DNA of 64,000 bases from Lucinisca nassula (taxonomy: Eukaryota; Mollusca; Bivalvia; Lucinida; Lucinidae), in contig OY757010.1 in the NCBI GenBank assembly GCA_963580285.1, positions 75,310,858 through 75,374,857 of the forward strand, read 5' to 3'. Under the pieces are notes generated by a model, which had not been told where the DNA came from, did not search any database, and saw nothing but the letters and a program-made list of their open reading frames with translations. This document shows positions 20,237 to 31,737 of this stretch, in pieces (the stretch's first letter is position 1; every line of letters starts with the position of its first letter). The translations under genes were made by a program, and so were the position numbers.

Positions 20237-20474
20237 GTTGCAGACAGAGGAGTTCTCTTCAGTCAGCACTGAGGGCTACATAATATTATGTAATGAAATG
20301 ACAGTCCTCAATAATCAAGAATAAATGCCTTTAAGACAAACAATTTGTGTAAACCGCATGCAGGATTTCTAACTCAGCAGTGCAACATGTCCGAGAACAT
20401 AAAAATCAAATGTATACAGAGATGAAACAACAATGAGGACTTGACAGCATGACAAAATTGAAATGCTGGAGCAA

Positions 20475-20548
20475 AAGAAAACCAACAGTTGGACTCCCGT
20501 GTGCCCAACCAGAGACAGGGCATCGGGCATTAACCGACATTACTAAGT
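20475..20548 (-). mobile_element. Retroelement J fragment
   Basis: GCAAAAGAAAACCAACAGTTG, GGCATCGGGCATTAACCG (split) complement the J words TTGGTTTTCTTTTGC and GCCTGATGCC near 55.5 kb. Confidence 0.5.
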
Positions 20549-20553
20549 CGATG

Positions 20554-20856
20554 CTTCCAAAGTTTACCTTTTTCATTTATTTTACGACACTGCAGCTGGT
20601 GTTTAGTGCTGTGTGGCGGCCGTAAAACGTCTCCCCGTACTTCACCATAGTGCAGATTATATTTTTATTTTCTTTGGGTGCATCGAGTCCATTGCGAGTA
20701 ATTTGAAAATTGAGTACCGCTGATCGATGCTAGGGGGCGTATTCAGCCTTGCAGACAACATTGCTGTTTATGAAGAAACTCAATAAAACCGAGTTTCCGG
20801 TTTTCATTCTAATATGTATTCTTTGCTTCCAAAGTTAACCTTTTTCATTTATTTTA
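20554..20856 (+). mobile_element. Insertion flanked by 31-bp direct repeats, related to the retrozyme unit
   Basis: CTTCCAAAGTTTACCTTTTT...ATTTTA (20554-20584) recurs at 20826-20856 with one difference. Between them, about 20588-20660 resembles 13553-13625 inside the hammerhead unit: CAGCTGGTGT, TGGCGGCCGTAAAACG and CTTCACCATAGTG against CAGCTAGTGT, TGGCGGGCGTAAACG and CTTCATCATAGTG. No hammerhead core is present here. Confidence 0.45.
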
Positions 20857-21311
20857 GATGGTTTTCAGACGCGACGTCATATGATAAAACATGGATAAAA
20901 CACAGCCGAGGCTCAACGTCATATCTGGACAACTACCTGTGTATCTCGAATTAACTATTCGGCTATCAAATTAAACATAATCTCATTCAACACAAATTAC
21001 GAGAGCAATATATAGGAGCAATGTCGACAAACTTTGTATGTTGAGTTTATTGCCCTGTCTCAGAAAACCGACAAATCCTCGTAATAATTTCCTCGCAGAT
21101 GACGTAGAAATGCACTTTTGTTTGACAAGTAAATATTATCTTGTCTAAAGGGTCGTAAATTGTAGCCTCCAAAACGATTCCAAATGGCAACAATATGTCA
21201 AATATGCCATGGTCAGTAATTAAATGCTATTGATTTTTTTTAATTCTAAAGAGCATTGCTGAAAAACGTATTTGAGCCGATGCATGCCAAAATATACAAA
21301 AAAAAAAGATT
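20857..21311. other. No gene recognised
   Basis: AT-rich sequence without a supportable frame or repeat. Confidence 0.4.
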
Positions 21312-21366
21312 GCGCGACTAGCGAAGACTCAGATCAGCAGGCTGATCTGGATCTTCGCTGGTCGCA
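21312..21366. repeat. K-type palindrome
   Basis: GCGACTAGCGAAGACTCAGATCAGC against GCTGATCTGGATCTTCGCTGGTCGC (each listed in part), with AGG at the tip. Confidence 0.65.
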
Positions 21367-21779
21367 GAAATCTTTTACAGCAGCTGAGCTATCTAACTGC
21401 GTTAAGCGAATGCTCTGGTCAGACTATGGGGGCGTTTAGACTGATCAGAGTCTTCGGTGGTTGTTGGTTTTGTCATGCCCTGGGTCGTTAATATGTCATT
21501 AACTGTCAGAAGGGAAGTCAATTAGGTCAAAAGTGAATATTTTCTGTTCAGTATGTCTCGTTCTGAAATGGACAAATATAACTCTAAAATATTTGAATTC
21601 GGGCACAATCCGTTTTGCTCAGTGCTGCTAGACTGGCTGTTTACTGGATTTAACATGATCGGTCATTTTATATGGAATTTATGAGATGAGCATTTAGCAA
21701 GTTCCACAATAATTATATGACAACGACGATCAGTTTTATTTGCAAAATTAAAAACATTACCTGCTCATATGGATGTTTC
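21367..21779. other. No gene recognised
   Basis: Includes a weak relative of the K stem (GACTGATCAGAGTCTTCGG near 21440). Otherwise featureless. Confidence 0.35.
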
Positions 21780-21934
21780 TTGGAGGCCTCATAGAGGCGG
21801 CTCTAACGAGTACCCACAATCTATATTTTAGAGCAGAAATAAGAAAAATAAGGTATACCCCCGCAAACCCCAGTTTTACTATACAAAAGTGGAGTTCAAT
21901 GGGGTCAAAATTATATAGGCGTGTTTTCGTGATG
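21780..21934 (-). mobile_element. Half of a family-C MITE
   Basis: Runs from the palindrome arm GGCGGCTCTAACGAGTACCC to the end ATATAGGCGTGTTTTCGTGATG; the other half is missing. Confidence 0.7.
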
Positions 21935-21984
21935 CCAAGTAGAATCGATTTAAGTCCTCTATTAAAATAAAAAATACTAACCGT

Positions 21985-22165
21985 TCCGAGGCGGTTCTAC
22001 TGTTGTGGTTTATTATTGTTTCTTTTTATTTTGGATAGCCGTTTGGACATTTTGTAGGAAAGAAACTGTCCTTTTGGCTTTCCGCTGGTTAAGTATTCAT
22101 TATAGAGTGTTATGTTATGTTATGTTTGTGATTCGTTCCTTTTCGTGTCTTGGATTTATTTGTTT
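21985..22165 (+). mobile_element. Retroelement J internal fragment
   Basis: CCGTTCCGAGGCGGTTCTAC, TTTTGGATAGCCG and GAAACTGTCCTTTTGGCTTT match other J copies; it stops before the usual 3' end. Confidence 0.55.
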
Positions 22166-22392
22166 GTATTGGAGTTTAACGGCCAAGTCAACACTATTTT
22201 AGGTCAGTTTTGAGCCGGTCAGTTTACCAATCCACACTTTTCCTGGGCAAGCTTATACGTAAGCGGTTAACCAGTACAGTGTACATTCTTTCGCCAGAAA
22301 CTGTCAACTGTCCTTCTTGAATCAGCGGAAGTGAGAGAATGGCCGTAGAAAAGACTTCATGATCAATCTCCACGAACGAATGCTGTCGACCT
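22166..22392 (-). mobile_element. SINE-A copy lacking the tRNA-like head
   Basis: The tail GTTTGTATTGGAGTTTAACG is at the left. The shared block reads CCTGGGCAAGCTTATACGTAAG then CGGTTAACCAGTAC (split), and GATCATGAAG-type body sequence is at the right, inverted relative to 50872. The 130-aa minus frame (22224-22616) reads through SINE-A and J and is not a gene. Confidence 0.65.
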
Positions 22393-22539
22393 GCGTTGGA
22401 TTTGAGATGTGAGGGTAATTGTGTTGTTTCCTGATCATTGCCTGCACTTCTAATTTGTTGCCCTCCTCCACCGCCTTTTCGAAGATAGCGAGGGGACAGT
22501 TCCGTGATTAATGTGATTCCATAAATTAACGTAAAACAG

Positions 22540-22695
22540 AAGTGAAGGCAATGATCAGGAATCGATATAATTAACCTACAGCTCCCATCAGAGACACAAA
22601 AGGGAAAGAAACACAAACATGAAATAAATAGACCCTAATGGAAACATCAATAGCGGCAAGGCAAAAGCACAGGTACTTTCCCACAAAATAAAATC
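22540..22695 (-). mobile_element. Retroelement J 3' end, 5'-truncated
   Basis: AAACAGAAGTGAAGGCAATG at the terminus, then CAGCTCCCATCAGAGACAC and CCTAATGGAAACATCAATAG. A small inverted scrap of the same end lies at 22425-22455 (CCTGATCATTGCCTGCACTT). Confidence 0.65.
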
Positions 22696-22730
22696 CGCTT
22701 ATTCCCTGAAATAACGTAAACCCGCTTTTG

Positions 22731-23011
22731 AATCACGTGAACACGCCTATAAAATTTTGACCCCCTCGAACCCCACTTTTATATAGTAAAAATGGGGTTT
22801 ACAGGGGGTATACGTTATTTTTCTTATTTCTGCTCTAAAATAAAGATTGTGGTTACTCGTTAGAACCGCCTCGATGAGGCGGTTCTATCGAGTACCAACA
22901 ATCTATATTTTGATCAGAAATAAGAAAAATACCCCAAATTTTCATCTTAAAATTTTCATTTTTTCGGCGATAAAGGTTTCAATGCATTTGTATAGGCGTG
23001 TTTTAGTAATG
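22731..23011 (+). mobile_element. Family-C palindromic MITE (subfamily I)
   Basis: AATCACGTGAACACGCCTAT start and AGGCGTGTTTTAGTAATG end, with the complete palindrome around 22856-22896. Confidence 0.8.
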
Positions 23012-24659
23012 GTAGTATATGCGTGTATCTTGCGTGAGCAATTAATAGGGGACTAATTATTTTGAACCTGCAAATGTGTTCGTCATGGTCTGATAATATG
23101 ATTTTATGCTTTTTGTATATCCGTGACTTTTTGTCAATGTTTGTTTCGTTTTTGTGGAGATAAAACAGAATTGTGTGCATAAACATTGGGCGCCATGCGT
23201 GCGCAATTCCTCTTACATTGCACATGGACATGTAGTTGACCAGTCGTTTCAAAATTTTGCAGGTATTTTTGTTATGGCCTAAAGGTATGCACATGTTTTG
23301 GGTATTAATGTAATTGTTCTTTCTTTCGTTCTTTCTTTCTTATTTTTGCACTTTAACATTAGTCGTTTTTTTCGAGCTAAAATAATATTGTGTTTGTAGA
23401 AAAAAAGATTCCTTGTATGCTCAGCTCCTCTTACAGATTGGTCCATTTTAAGTCTGTTAGTAGGCTCTTTACACTCGTATAGGGTTTTAGTAAGTCACAG
23501 GCGGATTCTCATCACAGCTCATTATACGTATTTTCATACGCGCACTACTTTTCAGCCAGGTGCAATCCAATGTCAACTTGAATCAGCGAAGCGTTGTATG
23601 GCATTTGCACTGTAACTGAAATCGATTTGTTATCTCAACTTCAAAATTCGATGTAGAAAAATACAGGCGCTACTTTTTTCAAGGCGGTAAATCGGCACGT
23701 AGTATATTATTCACACCATATTTGATGTTTTCCTGAAGTGAAATATAAAGAAACGTACTAGCATTTAAATAATCAGAGACTGCTTATTCAACTTTATAAT
23801 TGATTGATTGTTCTAGGTTTAACGACATGTCAACCCTTGTGGGTCATTTTGTGTCGTCACCCAGAGAAAGTGAGAAAATAGATAGAAGAGATAGTAGAGA
23901 AGATGAAAGTGGGGGACAGAGAAAGAGGAGAATGAGTGGAAGTTGTTACGAGATGGAATAGGAAACCTCTCTGGTGCTTATGCACATTTAAATTATTTTA
24001 GTAGATATATGGTAGGGCGGTGCGAGTGAAATATTTTAGGTGAAATATGGTACGCAAACTATGCGGCTCCATGAACAAGTCATGCACATATCATACGATG
24101 TATGCATGAGCGGTTTATAGAGAGCTGTTTTTACAATACAGGGGGCCGCTAAAAGGCCGAGTCCTATAGAATTTGCCTAAAAATCGCCAACCGCCAAATT
24201 GTGCCATATATGATTTTTATTCCCGTCACGTGTTGTGTGGGTGTTCGTTTTGACAGGAGTCATGTCATTGATTATAGGGTCGTTTCATCAATTTTTCCTG
24301 TGGGAAATATACTATTTGAACGCAAATCCATTATCTACTCGATTTTTGCTATCTGGCTTTGTTTGTGGCCGGTATCTCCACCTCGCCACGAATTGAGCAA
24401 GGTAATACGAGTAGGCATGATTTTCCGGTGGTGTTCATAGATATATAAACCCTGAAAAAAGCGGACACTTTAGCAGCAGGTCAAGTTGTAAGAGTGAGCA
24501 CAACATTGTGACGGGGAAATAGAAAGTATATTGAAAGGTATGCTAAATCTATGTTTAGTATTATTTTTGTATGAACATGCTTGTAGGTTTTGGAGGGGTT
24601 TACTTCTAGTATACCCCAACTTTCTGAAGCCTATTCTGAATTCACTGTTGTGGCCTGTA
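23012..24659. other. Low-repeat region, no gene called
   Basis: Frames of 60-112 aa occur on both strands without domain signatures. CTTT repeats at 23325-23341. ATATATAAA at 24441-24449 with AAAG|GTATGC at 24534-24543 could be a TATA box and a splice donor 90 bp apart, but nothing downstream confirms a transcript. Confidence 0.35.
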
Positions 24660-24790
24660 GTGATTAGGCTACTAGCTTTGTCAGCTAGACGTCGCAGAAT
24701 TGATCCCAGGCTTCTCCAGTAGTAGAATGAGTCTTTCTAAGTGAGGTCCTGTCTCATGCTGACCCTAGATGTTGGTGAGAAGTTTGGACA
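24660..24790 (+). mobile_element. Decayed SINE-C
   Basis: GCAGAATTGATCCCAGGCTT, CTCCAGTAGTAGAATGAGTC and GAGGTCCTGTCTCATGCTGA follow SINE-C (43260) from its B-box onward, with many changes. Confidence 0.5.
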
Positions 24791-26233
24791 CCCGCTCATT
24801 CTGGATTCATTTAGGCTTTTACACCCCTTTTGTAGAATGTAATTAATAAACGCCGGGTCACTTGTTTGATCCATGACTTTTGACTAGCTGTGGTTAGAAA
24901 ACCGTGGTTCCGTCCCAATATGATATTAGGTGTAGAGGGGACGTAAACTTAAGACGGGTTTAACCACATCTTCATCATCAGGGCAAACTAATACAAGAGC
25001 CTGTTGGGTTATCCGTGATGATGAACCGTAATGAATTTTATTTTACAAGCATGTTCACGTTGATTTGAAATAATTTTGTTCAAGAAGAATTACGAGTTCA
25101 TTTTGTAATGATGCCGTTTTTGTCTGATAACTCAGTTTGTGCATGTATGTACATATAAAGAACGTGATGATGATAAGTGGGAGTATTTGGTCGCCACACG
25201 TCATAACAGCCTGAGCGGCGGGGATGACGTCAGCTGCGTCATCGGCGTCGCGAGGACTGTTGTGCCTACCAAATAGAGAGAATTTACGGCAAACAGTGTT
25301 GGCCCATATGAGACACTAACAAATGTTGTAGATTATAGATGAAAATCTTCTGTTGTAGTTTCTATCTGTTATTAATGTATTGAATTTGTGAATAGCTATA
25401 TTTGTGAGCCGTGTCGCGGAGAAGGATATGAAATAGAGATTGTTATGTTTCCTGTAATTGGCGGCTGACCAGGTAGCGCAAAGACGTGGTCTGTTCAATT
25501 GCCTCTTACTTGTGATAATGTAGTGAGCACAAATTTGATGAGTATTATGCTCAGTAGTAGTGAGCATTAATTGATTTCTGTAGTGCTCAGTAAGGAAACA
25601 TGAACTTTGAGTATTATTGTGTCAAGCGCTGGGTGCTGATAATTTGATGCACGGTCAAGTTGAGTTCTGCCGTACGGGTATTTGTCGCATGCACTAATCA
25701 GCCTGTATGTCTGGTCGGCGCATGCGCAATAACGGTATATGCATGAACATATTCTTACTTCTCCGGGAGGGGGATCATGATATAGCATGTATGTTGTGTG
25801 ACTCGTGTCTTAGTCCAGTTATCGTAATTTGCAGGCACGACAATGTGTGACCTGCTGCTCCCTGCTTCATAGCAGCAGGTACTGGTACGACGCTAGGCGT
25901 TAGGGTCCAGCAAGGGCGGACAGACCGCCGTAATCAGCGCCTACCAGGATAGAAGCAGAATCTTCTAAATCATTGTTCGTTGTAAACAAATGTGAGACCA
26001 TGGAAGAGGTCAACTTACCTGCAGGTTATTTGGACGATCACTAAACGTCTGATCAGCAAACGTGATCGCTAAATCTAAGATTATCAACTATGTTGATAGA
26101 CTAGTTCTACTAGTTCGCGAGAGGAAGTGTCACGCGAGTGGGGGATTCACCCTAAGTTATAAACTGGCCAGTCGCGTCTTGTGTTGTTTCTTTTTTTTGT
26201 TTTTGTTGTTGTTTTTGTTGTTTGCTTCTGTAG
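24791..26233. other. Low-repeat region; possible 5' part of a host gene
   Basis: GGATGACGTCAGCTGCGTCA at 25222-25241 is a CRE-like palindrome in a locally GC-rich stretch. ACCATGGAAGAGG at 25998 is a good start context, giving a 9-codon stub before a possible donor CAGGTTATT. A strong pyrimidine tract, 26187-26233, ends in TTCTGTAG and looks like a splice acceptor. Confidence 0.3.
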
Positions 26234-26324
26234 GTATTCACGTCACCCGTTCCGAGCACAGAACAGTGTTTTGCCTTCGGAGCGGACGTCGTGAGTTGGC
26301 TACAGAAGCAACAAATTGTGATGT
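26234..26324 (+). CDS. Candidate exon, DEP-domain-like (weak)
   Basis: From the acceptor TTGCTTCTGTAG, one frame reads VFTSPVPSTEQCFAFGADVV then SWLQKQQIVMFY, ending at a possible donor TAT|GTTAGT. The spacing of C-F, G, D-V-V and W-L resembles the segment of DEP domains (membrane-targeting and GPCR-signalling modules) that usually reads CF-x-G-x-x-V-x-W-L. The rest of the DEP fold is not identified: the next possible exon (26408-26510, between CCCCACAG and GCAAGGTACA) does not obviously continue it in any frame. The stub at 25998 joins in a different frame. It may be a real exon of a gene extending beyond what I can see, or chance. Confidence 0.25.
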
Positions 26325-27526
26325 TTTATGTTAGTAAGTGTTGTATGTAGATACTGTAAATAATTCATGTCATTCATCTAACATCTTTCTTGTGCCTTAC
26401 CCCACAGCTGCCCGTACACCTGTCAGAGATCACGCTCGGTTGTCTTGTCAGCATGGGTGTTTGCGGGACTTGTCCAACTGGAAGCCAGTATCCCGCCCCA
26501 GTGACGCAAGGTACATGTCACTTTTGCCTCACCCAACCCCCCCCCCCCCCTCTCGAGACCCCCACCCCTCTGCTTATTCGATGTTGAATATAAAATTATA
26601 ATTAATTAATTCTTTGTACATGAAATAAAGACATACACACCTCGGTCAACAAAATCTATCTGACGAGTTATATCACATCGATGCCCCTTTCCCTTCTTTT
26701 TATGGTCAGATTTCGCAGGTCGGGCAGATAATCTGATGATGATTGGTTGAGCACAAGCAAATGGCAATTAATTATAAAAGCTAATATGGCATTGAAAACC
26801 GAATTCATTTTCAAATTTGTAAAGATTTCAATATTGTTTGTTGTTGTTGTTATTGTATTGTCTTGATGATAAGGTAAATGTCAAAAATTGTTCTAGAATG
26901 TGTCTAATCATGGAGCTACATCAGGTGTTGAATTTGTAAGAACTGGAGCATAACAATAGATGAATGTTTCTGAAGATTTCCTCATTAAAACGATAACTTC
27001 TTTACTTCAATAATAGCATTGGTGAATATACTAAGATGCAGATAATGAAATTGAATTAAGTGACGGCAGAATCAAACTAGAAGAGAATAATTCTATTTTG
27101 CTTTCAGTATATGGTCAGATTATTTGTGTGTTCGTATTTGTCCAGACTAGCTAGAAATCATCTTACTTCATGTAAACAGGCGTTTACAAGCATATTTTAT
27201 AAGTAGTTTAAGGAAGTCTCCATTTTCAGGAAGTGCAATGTCCAGAAGGTTGATATATTTCAAAGAGCCCCTATGGTATAGAATTTGAATGCCAACTATC
27301 TACTTTACATGGCTTATGTTTACAGAGAATTTATACACAACACCTCAATCTCTCCCAAGCTAAGCGATCTCTAGATGAACCCTCAAGGACACAGATTGAT
27401 CTGAGTCTTCACTGAGCGCATATGCTTAACCCATTACATACTAGTGGACCCTTCCATTGCTATATGTTGGAAAAGTCCATTTGTAATATAGAAAATAGTG
27501 GAGGGCCTGATCAGACGCCACGGCCC
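26325..27526. other. Low-repeat region, no gene called
   Basis: 26408-26510 has a plausible acceptor and donor (see 26234). A C run lies near 26540. After 26600 it is AT-rich with no supportable frame. Weak K-like words (GATTGATCTGAGTCTTCACTG) lie near 27392. Confidence 0.35.
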
Positions 27527-27821
27527 CCGCCCATCGGGGCTTGAAGAAATAGAGGGTTGCATGATGCTTCCACGCAGAGCTGAAACCGACCCGCTGACGA
27601 GTACTGGTAAACCGCTTAGAGGATCTGAACCTGCCCAGGCAAAACAGTACGAGTCGGACCGTCCATGCATATAAACCCTAATTGTTTCATTGGCCGACAG
27701 GGCTTGAGGTGTCATTTCATCTCAACGTCGGGTAAAAGTCCCACAAAATTGGAAGCGTCTCCAAAATGACCTTTACAGTGTCGACGGGGACGTTAAACCT
27801 CAAATCAAACAAACAAACAAT
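27527..27821 (+). mobile_element. SINE-B copy 5, full length
   Basis: Head CCCGCCCATCGGGGCTTGAA, shared block ACTGGTAAACCGCTTAGAGG, GGACGTTAAACCTCAAATCA tail and a (CAAA)n end. The antisense frame begins MTPQALSANETIRVYMHG. Confidence 0.85.
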
Positions 27822-28185
27822 TATACACAGCACATAATTTATACAGAGTACTTTGCAAGCTTGCAGACTCTTAAGACTATTAGTCCTTTGGTAATATCTT
27901 TGTGTCTGTTGTTCTCATGATCAGATGATGTTCACGTTCTAAAAAACATTTTAATCTTATTTTTTGTTAGCTAAAACAGTATTGGGTTTACAGATAGAGA
28001 GTACTTCGCCTGCGCAACTCCTTTTACAGTACTAGACCACCCTTTTTGAAACGTTTTGCGTGTTTTTGTCATATTCAGATGATGCGCATGCGCTTGAAAG
28101 TGTTTTGTCACTCATTCTGTATTGTAAACTTATCATTGCCGCCACTTCTATTTTATTCATGTTAAGCTCACATAATTAGGGGATA
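27822..28185. other. No gene recognised
   Basis: No supportable frame or repeat. Confidence 0.4.
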
Positions 28186-28344
28186 ACTGTATCGAAAATT
28201 GTCATTTGGGGAGGTAAATCGGAGGTTTTACGGTCAGAAATTTCGTTTTACGGCGACGCGTCAGCGGAGCCGTAAAACGTAATTTGCGACCGTAAAACCG
28301 ACAATTTACCTCCCCAAATGACAATTTCCAATACAGTTATCCCC
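28186..28344. repeat. Foldback hairpin with GC-rich TTTTACGG arms
   Basis: GATAACTGTATCGAAAATTG and TTGGGGAGGTAAAT pair with ATTTACCTCCCCAA and CAATTTCCAATACAGTTATC. The inner arm CGTTTTACGGC pairs with GCCGTAAAACG around a short loop. A diverged relative is at 28990-29140. Confidence 0.75.
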
Positions 28345-28771
28345 ATTCTAATGCACTTATTCGGTTGTTTTGTTAAAAACAGAACTATTTTGCACAAATC
28401 GGCAAGCGCTGTGAGCTGCGTAAAACCAAATACTAGCCAATGAAAAGCGACATTACGTGATGACGTCGGGTTTCCGACAGTATATCGCAGAATATACCGT
28501 CGCAAATTTTTGACGTTATCAAATCAGACGTCGCGTTACATACGCAAGTGCATTAGAATGAGTGTTTGTGTAGATGATTGTGCATGCATCTTGTAGGCAC
28601 AGCTTCTCGTACAATAGTTAACCAATCGTTCTGAATCTTTGCGATCGTGTTAACAGTTTCTGGTAAAATACATATGCTTTTAGTATATTCAAGAAATGAT
28701 ATAATGTTACTATGATTAATCAAGTAATTTCGTATTGGACCAGTTACAGGTCCGAGGTCTGCTGTATTGGC

Positions 28772-28866
28772 ACGACGCGCTCGTGATTTGTCTACTTTAC
28801 AACTGACCTCAAAACTGTGATTTATTACTCAATAAATCACAGCTAGAGCTGATCTATTTCTTAAAC
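28772..28866 (-). mobile_element. Family-D fragment (terminal hairpin part)
   Basis: ACGCGCTCGTGATTTGTCTA, CTGTGATTTATTACTCAATA and GCTGATCTATTTCTTAAA only. Confidence 0.65.
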
Positions 28867-28989
28867 ATCAACACATTCAAGGACTGGTTGGATGAATGCC
28901 GTTTGATGTAAACAGTCCAATTGCAAATTAAAACAAATGAATAAATATATTCCTTTCTGTTTCAGCGTTGAGTACCTGGTGTTGTAAAT

Positions 28990-29140
28990 GGATTTGTTAT
29001 TTTAGAAGGTAAACCATGGTTTTACGCTCGCATATTTCGTTTAAGGGCGACGCGCCAGCTCTACTTTAAAATTCAACATGCAACCACAAAACCAATGATT
29101 TACCTTCAACAATGTCCATTTTAGTTGCACTTACCCTACA
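28990..29140. repeat. Diverged foldback related to 28186
   Basis: GAAGGTAAACCATGGTTTTACGC then TTTAAGGGCGACGCGCCAGC (each in part) and CCAATGATTTACCTTC parallel the 28186 element with many differences. Confidence 0.4.
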
Positions 29141-29187
29141 AAAGTGCACCATTTGAAGACATTAAACTACTATGAAAATGATCCTAA

Positions 29188-29209
29188 TTTTTTTTTTTTT
29201 TTTTTTTTT
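29188..29209. repeat. Homopolymer T22
   Basis: Uninterrupted T run. Confidence 0.7.
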
Positions 29210-29627
29210 GGTTTTTAAATTTCTTTTAGCTGTCCATTGACACACTCGTGAGACTTGGGGTACATGATCATGTCTCAAAGATTGACAATGGTCTGATGAT
29301 ACTTTGAAACATTTCTAGAATTTATTTTCGTTTGTAATGTTCTATTACGTACGGGTTTCTTGATGGGTTATATACGGCATTTGCACGAAAGTAATGAGCT
29401 TCACTTGAGAATACTAGAGAATATTCGTTATTTAGAAAAAATATCCTGTCATTTGAGACAAGGTTATGGATGCTATGACATCCTACCCTGATCGTGGCAA
29501 AGGACAGAATATCGCAGTTTACATTGCAAAAGTGTTGATTAAAAGCGATAAACATTCGTATGTTATGTGCAAGGCAAATTGGAAGAACTCAAGCAGCTTT
29601 AAGTTCTTACTTTTGTACAACCTTACA
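29210..29627. other. No gene recognised
   Basis: The 170-aa frame at 29466-29978 starts here but then runs through two J fragments. Its first ~55 codons are unrecognised. Confidence 0.35.
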
Positions 29628-29735
29628 TCAGGGTCTGTTGTTTCATGTTTGTGTTTCTTTCCCGTTGGTGTCTCCGATGGGCGCTGTGGGCCAATTGTAT
29701 CGATTCCTGATCATTGCCTTCACTTCTATTTTCAC
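29628..29735 (+). mobile_element. Retroelement J 3' end, ~108 bp
   Basis: GGGTCTGTTGTTTCATGTTTG to CATTGCCTTCACTTCTATTTT. It forms an imperfect inverted pair with the next J copy. Confidence 0.65.
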
Positions 29736-29867
29736 AAAGATGCTTTACTGAAATATGTTTTTTCTTTTCTTTCAGATTTGTTGATGATCATTCATTACAT
29801 CATGGAATGTCTGCAGAGGAATGGTCCTGAATGGCATATGCGTTTGGCTTGCCGATTCTGCGAGAGA

Positions 29868-30140
29868 AAAACAAACAAACAAATTAGACCCTTATGGAAA
29901 CATCATTCGCGGAAAGCTAAAAGGACAATTACTTTCGCACAAAATGGCCAATTGGCCGTCCAAAACAAAAATATTTAAGCAATACACACACTCAAAGACA
30001 AACCTTAACATCATAAAACCTCGACAGAAGAACCGCTTTCTAACGGTCAGTGAAATGAATATCACTGGGGTTGGTGGGGTGGGGGGGGGGGGGGGGGGCT
30101 CAAATCGAAATCGATTTTACGAGGCGGCAATCCTCGCCCT
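29868..30140 (-). mobile_element. Retroelement J internal part with poly-G (poly-C) tract
   Basis: GACCCTTATGGAAACATCAT, GCCAATTGGCCGTCCAAAAC, TAACGGTCAGTGAAATGAAT, then a G18 run (30081-30098), CAAATCGAAATCGATTTTAC and GAGGCGGCAATCCTCGCCC. The run corresponds to the C tract of the plus-strand copies. Confidence 0.65.
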
Positions 30141-30227
30141 TACTTCCCCGGTGATTTAGACAAATTATATAATAAAAGCCCAGTTTTCCCTTGTTACATG
30201 TAAGTAAAATTAACGTGGGCGTTCATT

Positions 30228-30427
30228 NNNNNNNNNNNNNNNNNNNNNNNNNNNNNNNNNNNNNNNNNNNNNNNNNNNNNNNNNNNNNNNNNNNNNNNNN
30301 NNNNNNNNNNNNNNNNNNNNNNNNNNNNNNNNNNNNNNNNNNNNNNNNNNNNNNNNNNNNNNNNNNNNNNNNNNNNNNNNNNNNNNNNNNNNNNNNNNNN
30401 NNNNNNNNNNNNNNNNNNNNNNNNNNN
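30228..30427. other. Assembly gap (200 N)
   Basis: Undetermined bases; the open frames crossing it are meaningless. Confidence 1.
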
Positions 30428-30681
30428 CACGTTGACGTGATAAAGCTCACTTGTCCTGAGATAGCATATCTTTATCAGGTCAATGCGTAACAATGCAATA
30501 TATATAGGGGGTAACTGATAAAAAAGAATAAGCTATGTCGCATGGATGTGTTACTGTCAACTGAAAGTCTTGCTACCTCTGAAGGTACACACAATTTCCG
30601 TTAAATTTCATGCGGTATAACAATGATGCCCACTGTTTTGGTGGCTGCAATTAAATGCTCATTGGTAAATCTGGTTTTGTA

Positions 30682-31165
<484 letters not shown>

Positions 31166-31204
31166 GAAACGAAAAATGTTATCATTATATCAGGTGTGTT
31201 TTGA

Positions 31205-31335
31205 TTGTGATTTAATCGCGTGAGACTCCAAGTTCTGCAACGCAAGGTCGGGTGGTTTTCTCAAGGCACTCCGATTTTCGCCCAACTCTGATTAACGGTC
31301 GGCTCGAAATAAGTAAAATAATCTTGAAAGGCCAA
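31205..31335 (+). mobile_element. SINE-like repeat S, copy 1
   Basis: GTGGTTTTCTC...TTAACGGTCGGCTCGAAATAAG and TAAAATAATCTTGAA (in part) reappear at 36780-36918. Ends not defined. Confidence 0.45.
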
Positions 31336-31419
31336 AAAAATAACACCCAAACAATCAGTATACAATACAGAGGTACTCTGTTTAGCTACGAACAGCGATA
31401 AGCGAAAAAATGTCATTTT

Positions 31420-31653
31420 GGCCCCGTCAAGCCTTTTTGGTACTTATCGCCTATGCGAGCAGCGAAGGTTCAGGCGAGCCTGCGCATCCGCGCAGTCTCG
31501 CCAGAACCTTCGCTGCTCGCTCATAAAAGCGGTGAATCAAGAGGAACCTTCAGACAGAAAGCCATATCCCTGGCCCCTCTGGATGGCTGGGCATGCGCAG
31601 TTAAAATTTGTCATGACGGAATGCTCGAAAACACAAATTTGCTTGGCGGGGCC
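31420..31653 (+). mobile_element. MITE family L, copy 1
   Basis: Ends GGCCCCGTCAAGCC and GCTTGGCGGGGCCC. The internal hairpin is GCGAGCAGCGAAGGTTCAGG with CCAGAACCTTCGCTGCTCGC. The reading frames in this stretch are the MITE. Confidence 0.75.
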
Positions 31654-31737
31654 CATTTCAGACATTCGCGCAAAACACCCGCACAGTTTGATCACAGTCT
31701 TTGCCCTGCGCTGTTTCATTTGCAATTAGGATAAAAT

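Noticed and set aside
24441..24543. TATA box and splice donor as a promoter with first exon.
   Set aside because: Words this short are expected by chance in AT-rich DNA, and no downstream exon joins in frame. Kept only as a remark.
30191..30493. Open frames spanning 30191-30493.
   Set aside because: They cross 200 undetermined bases.
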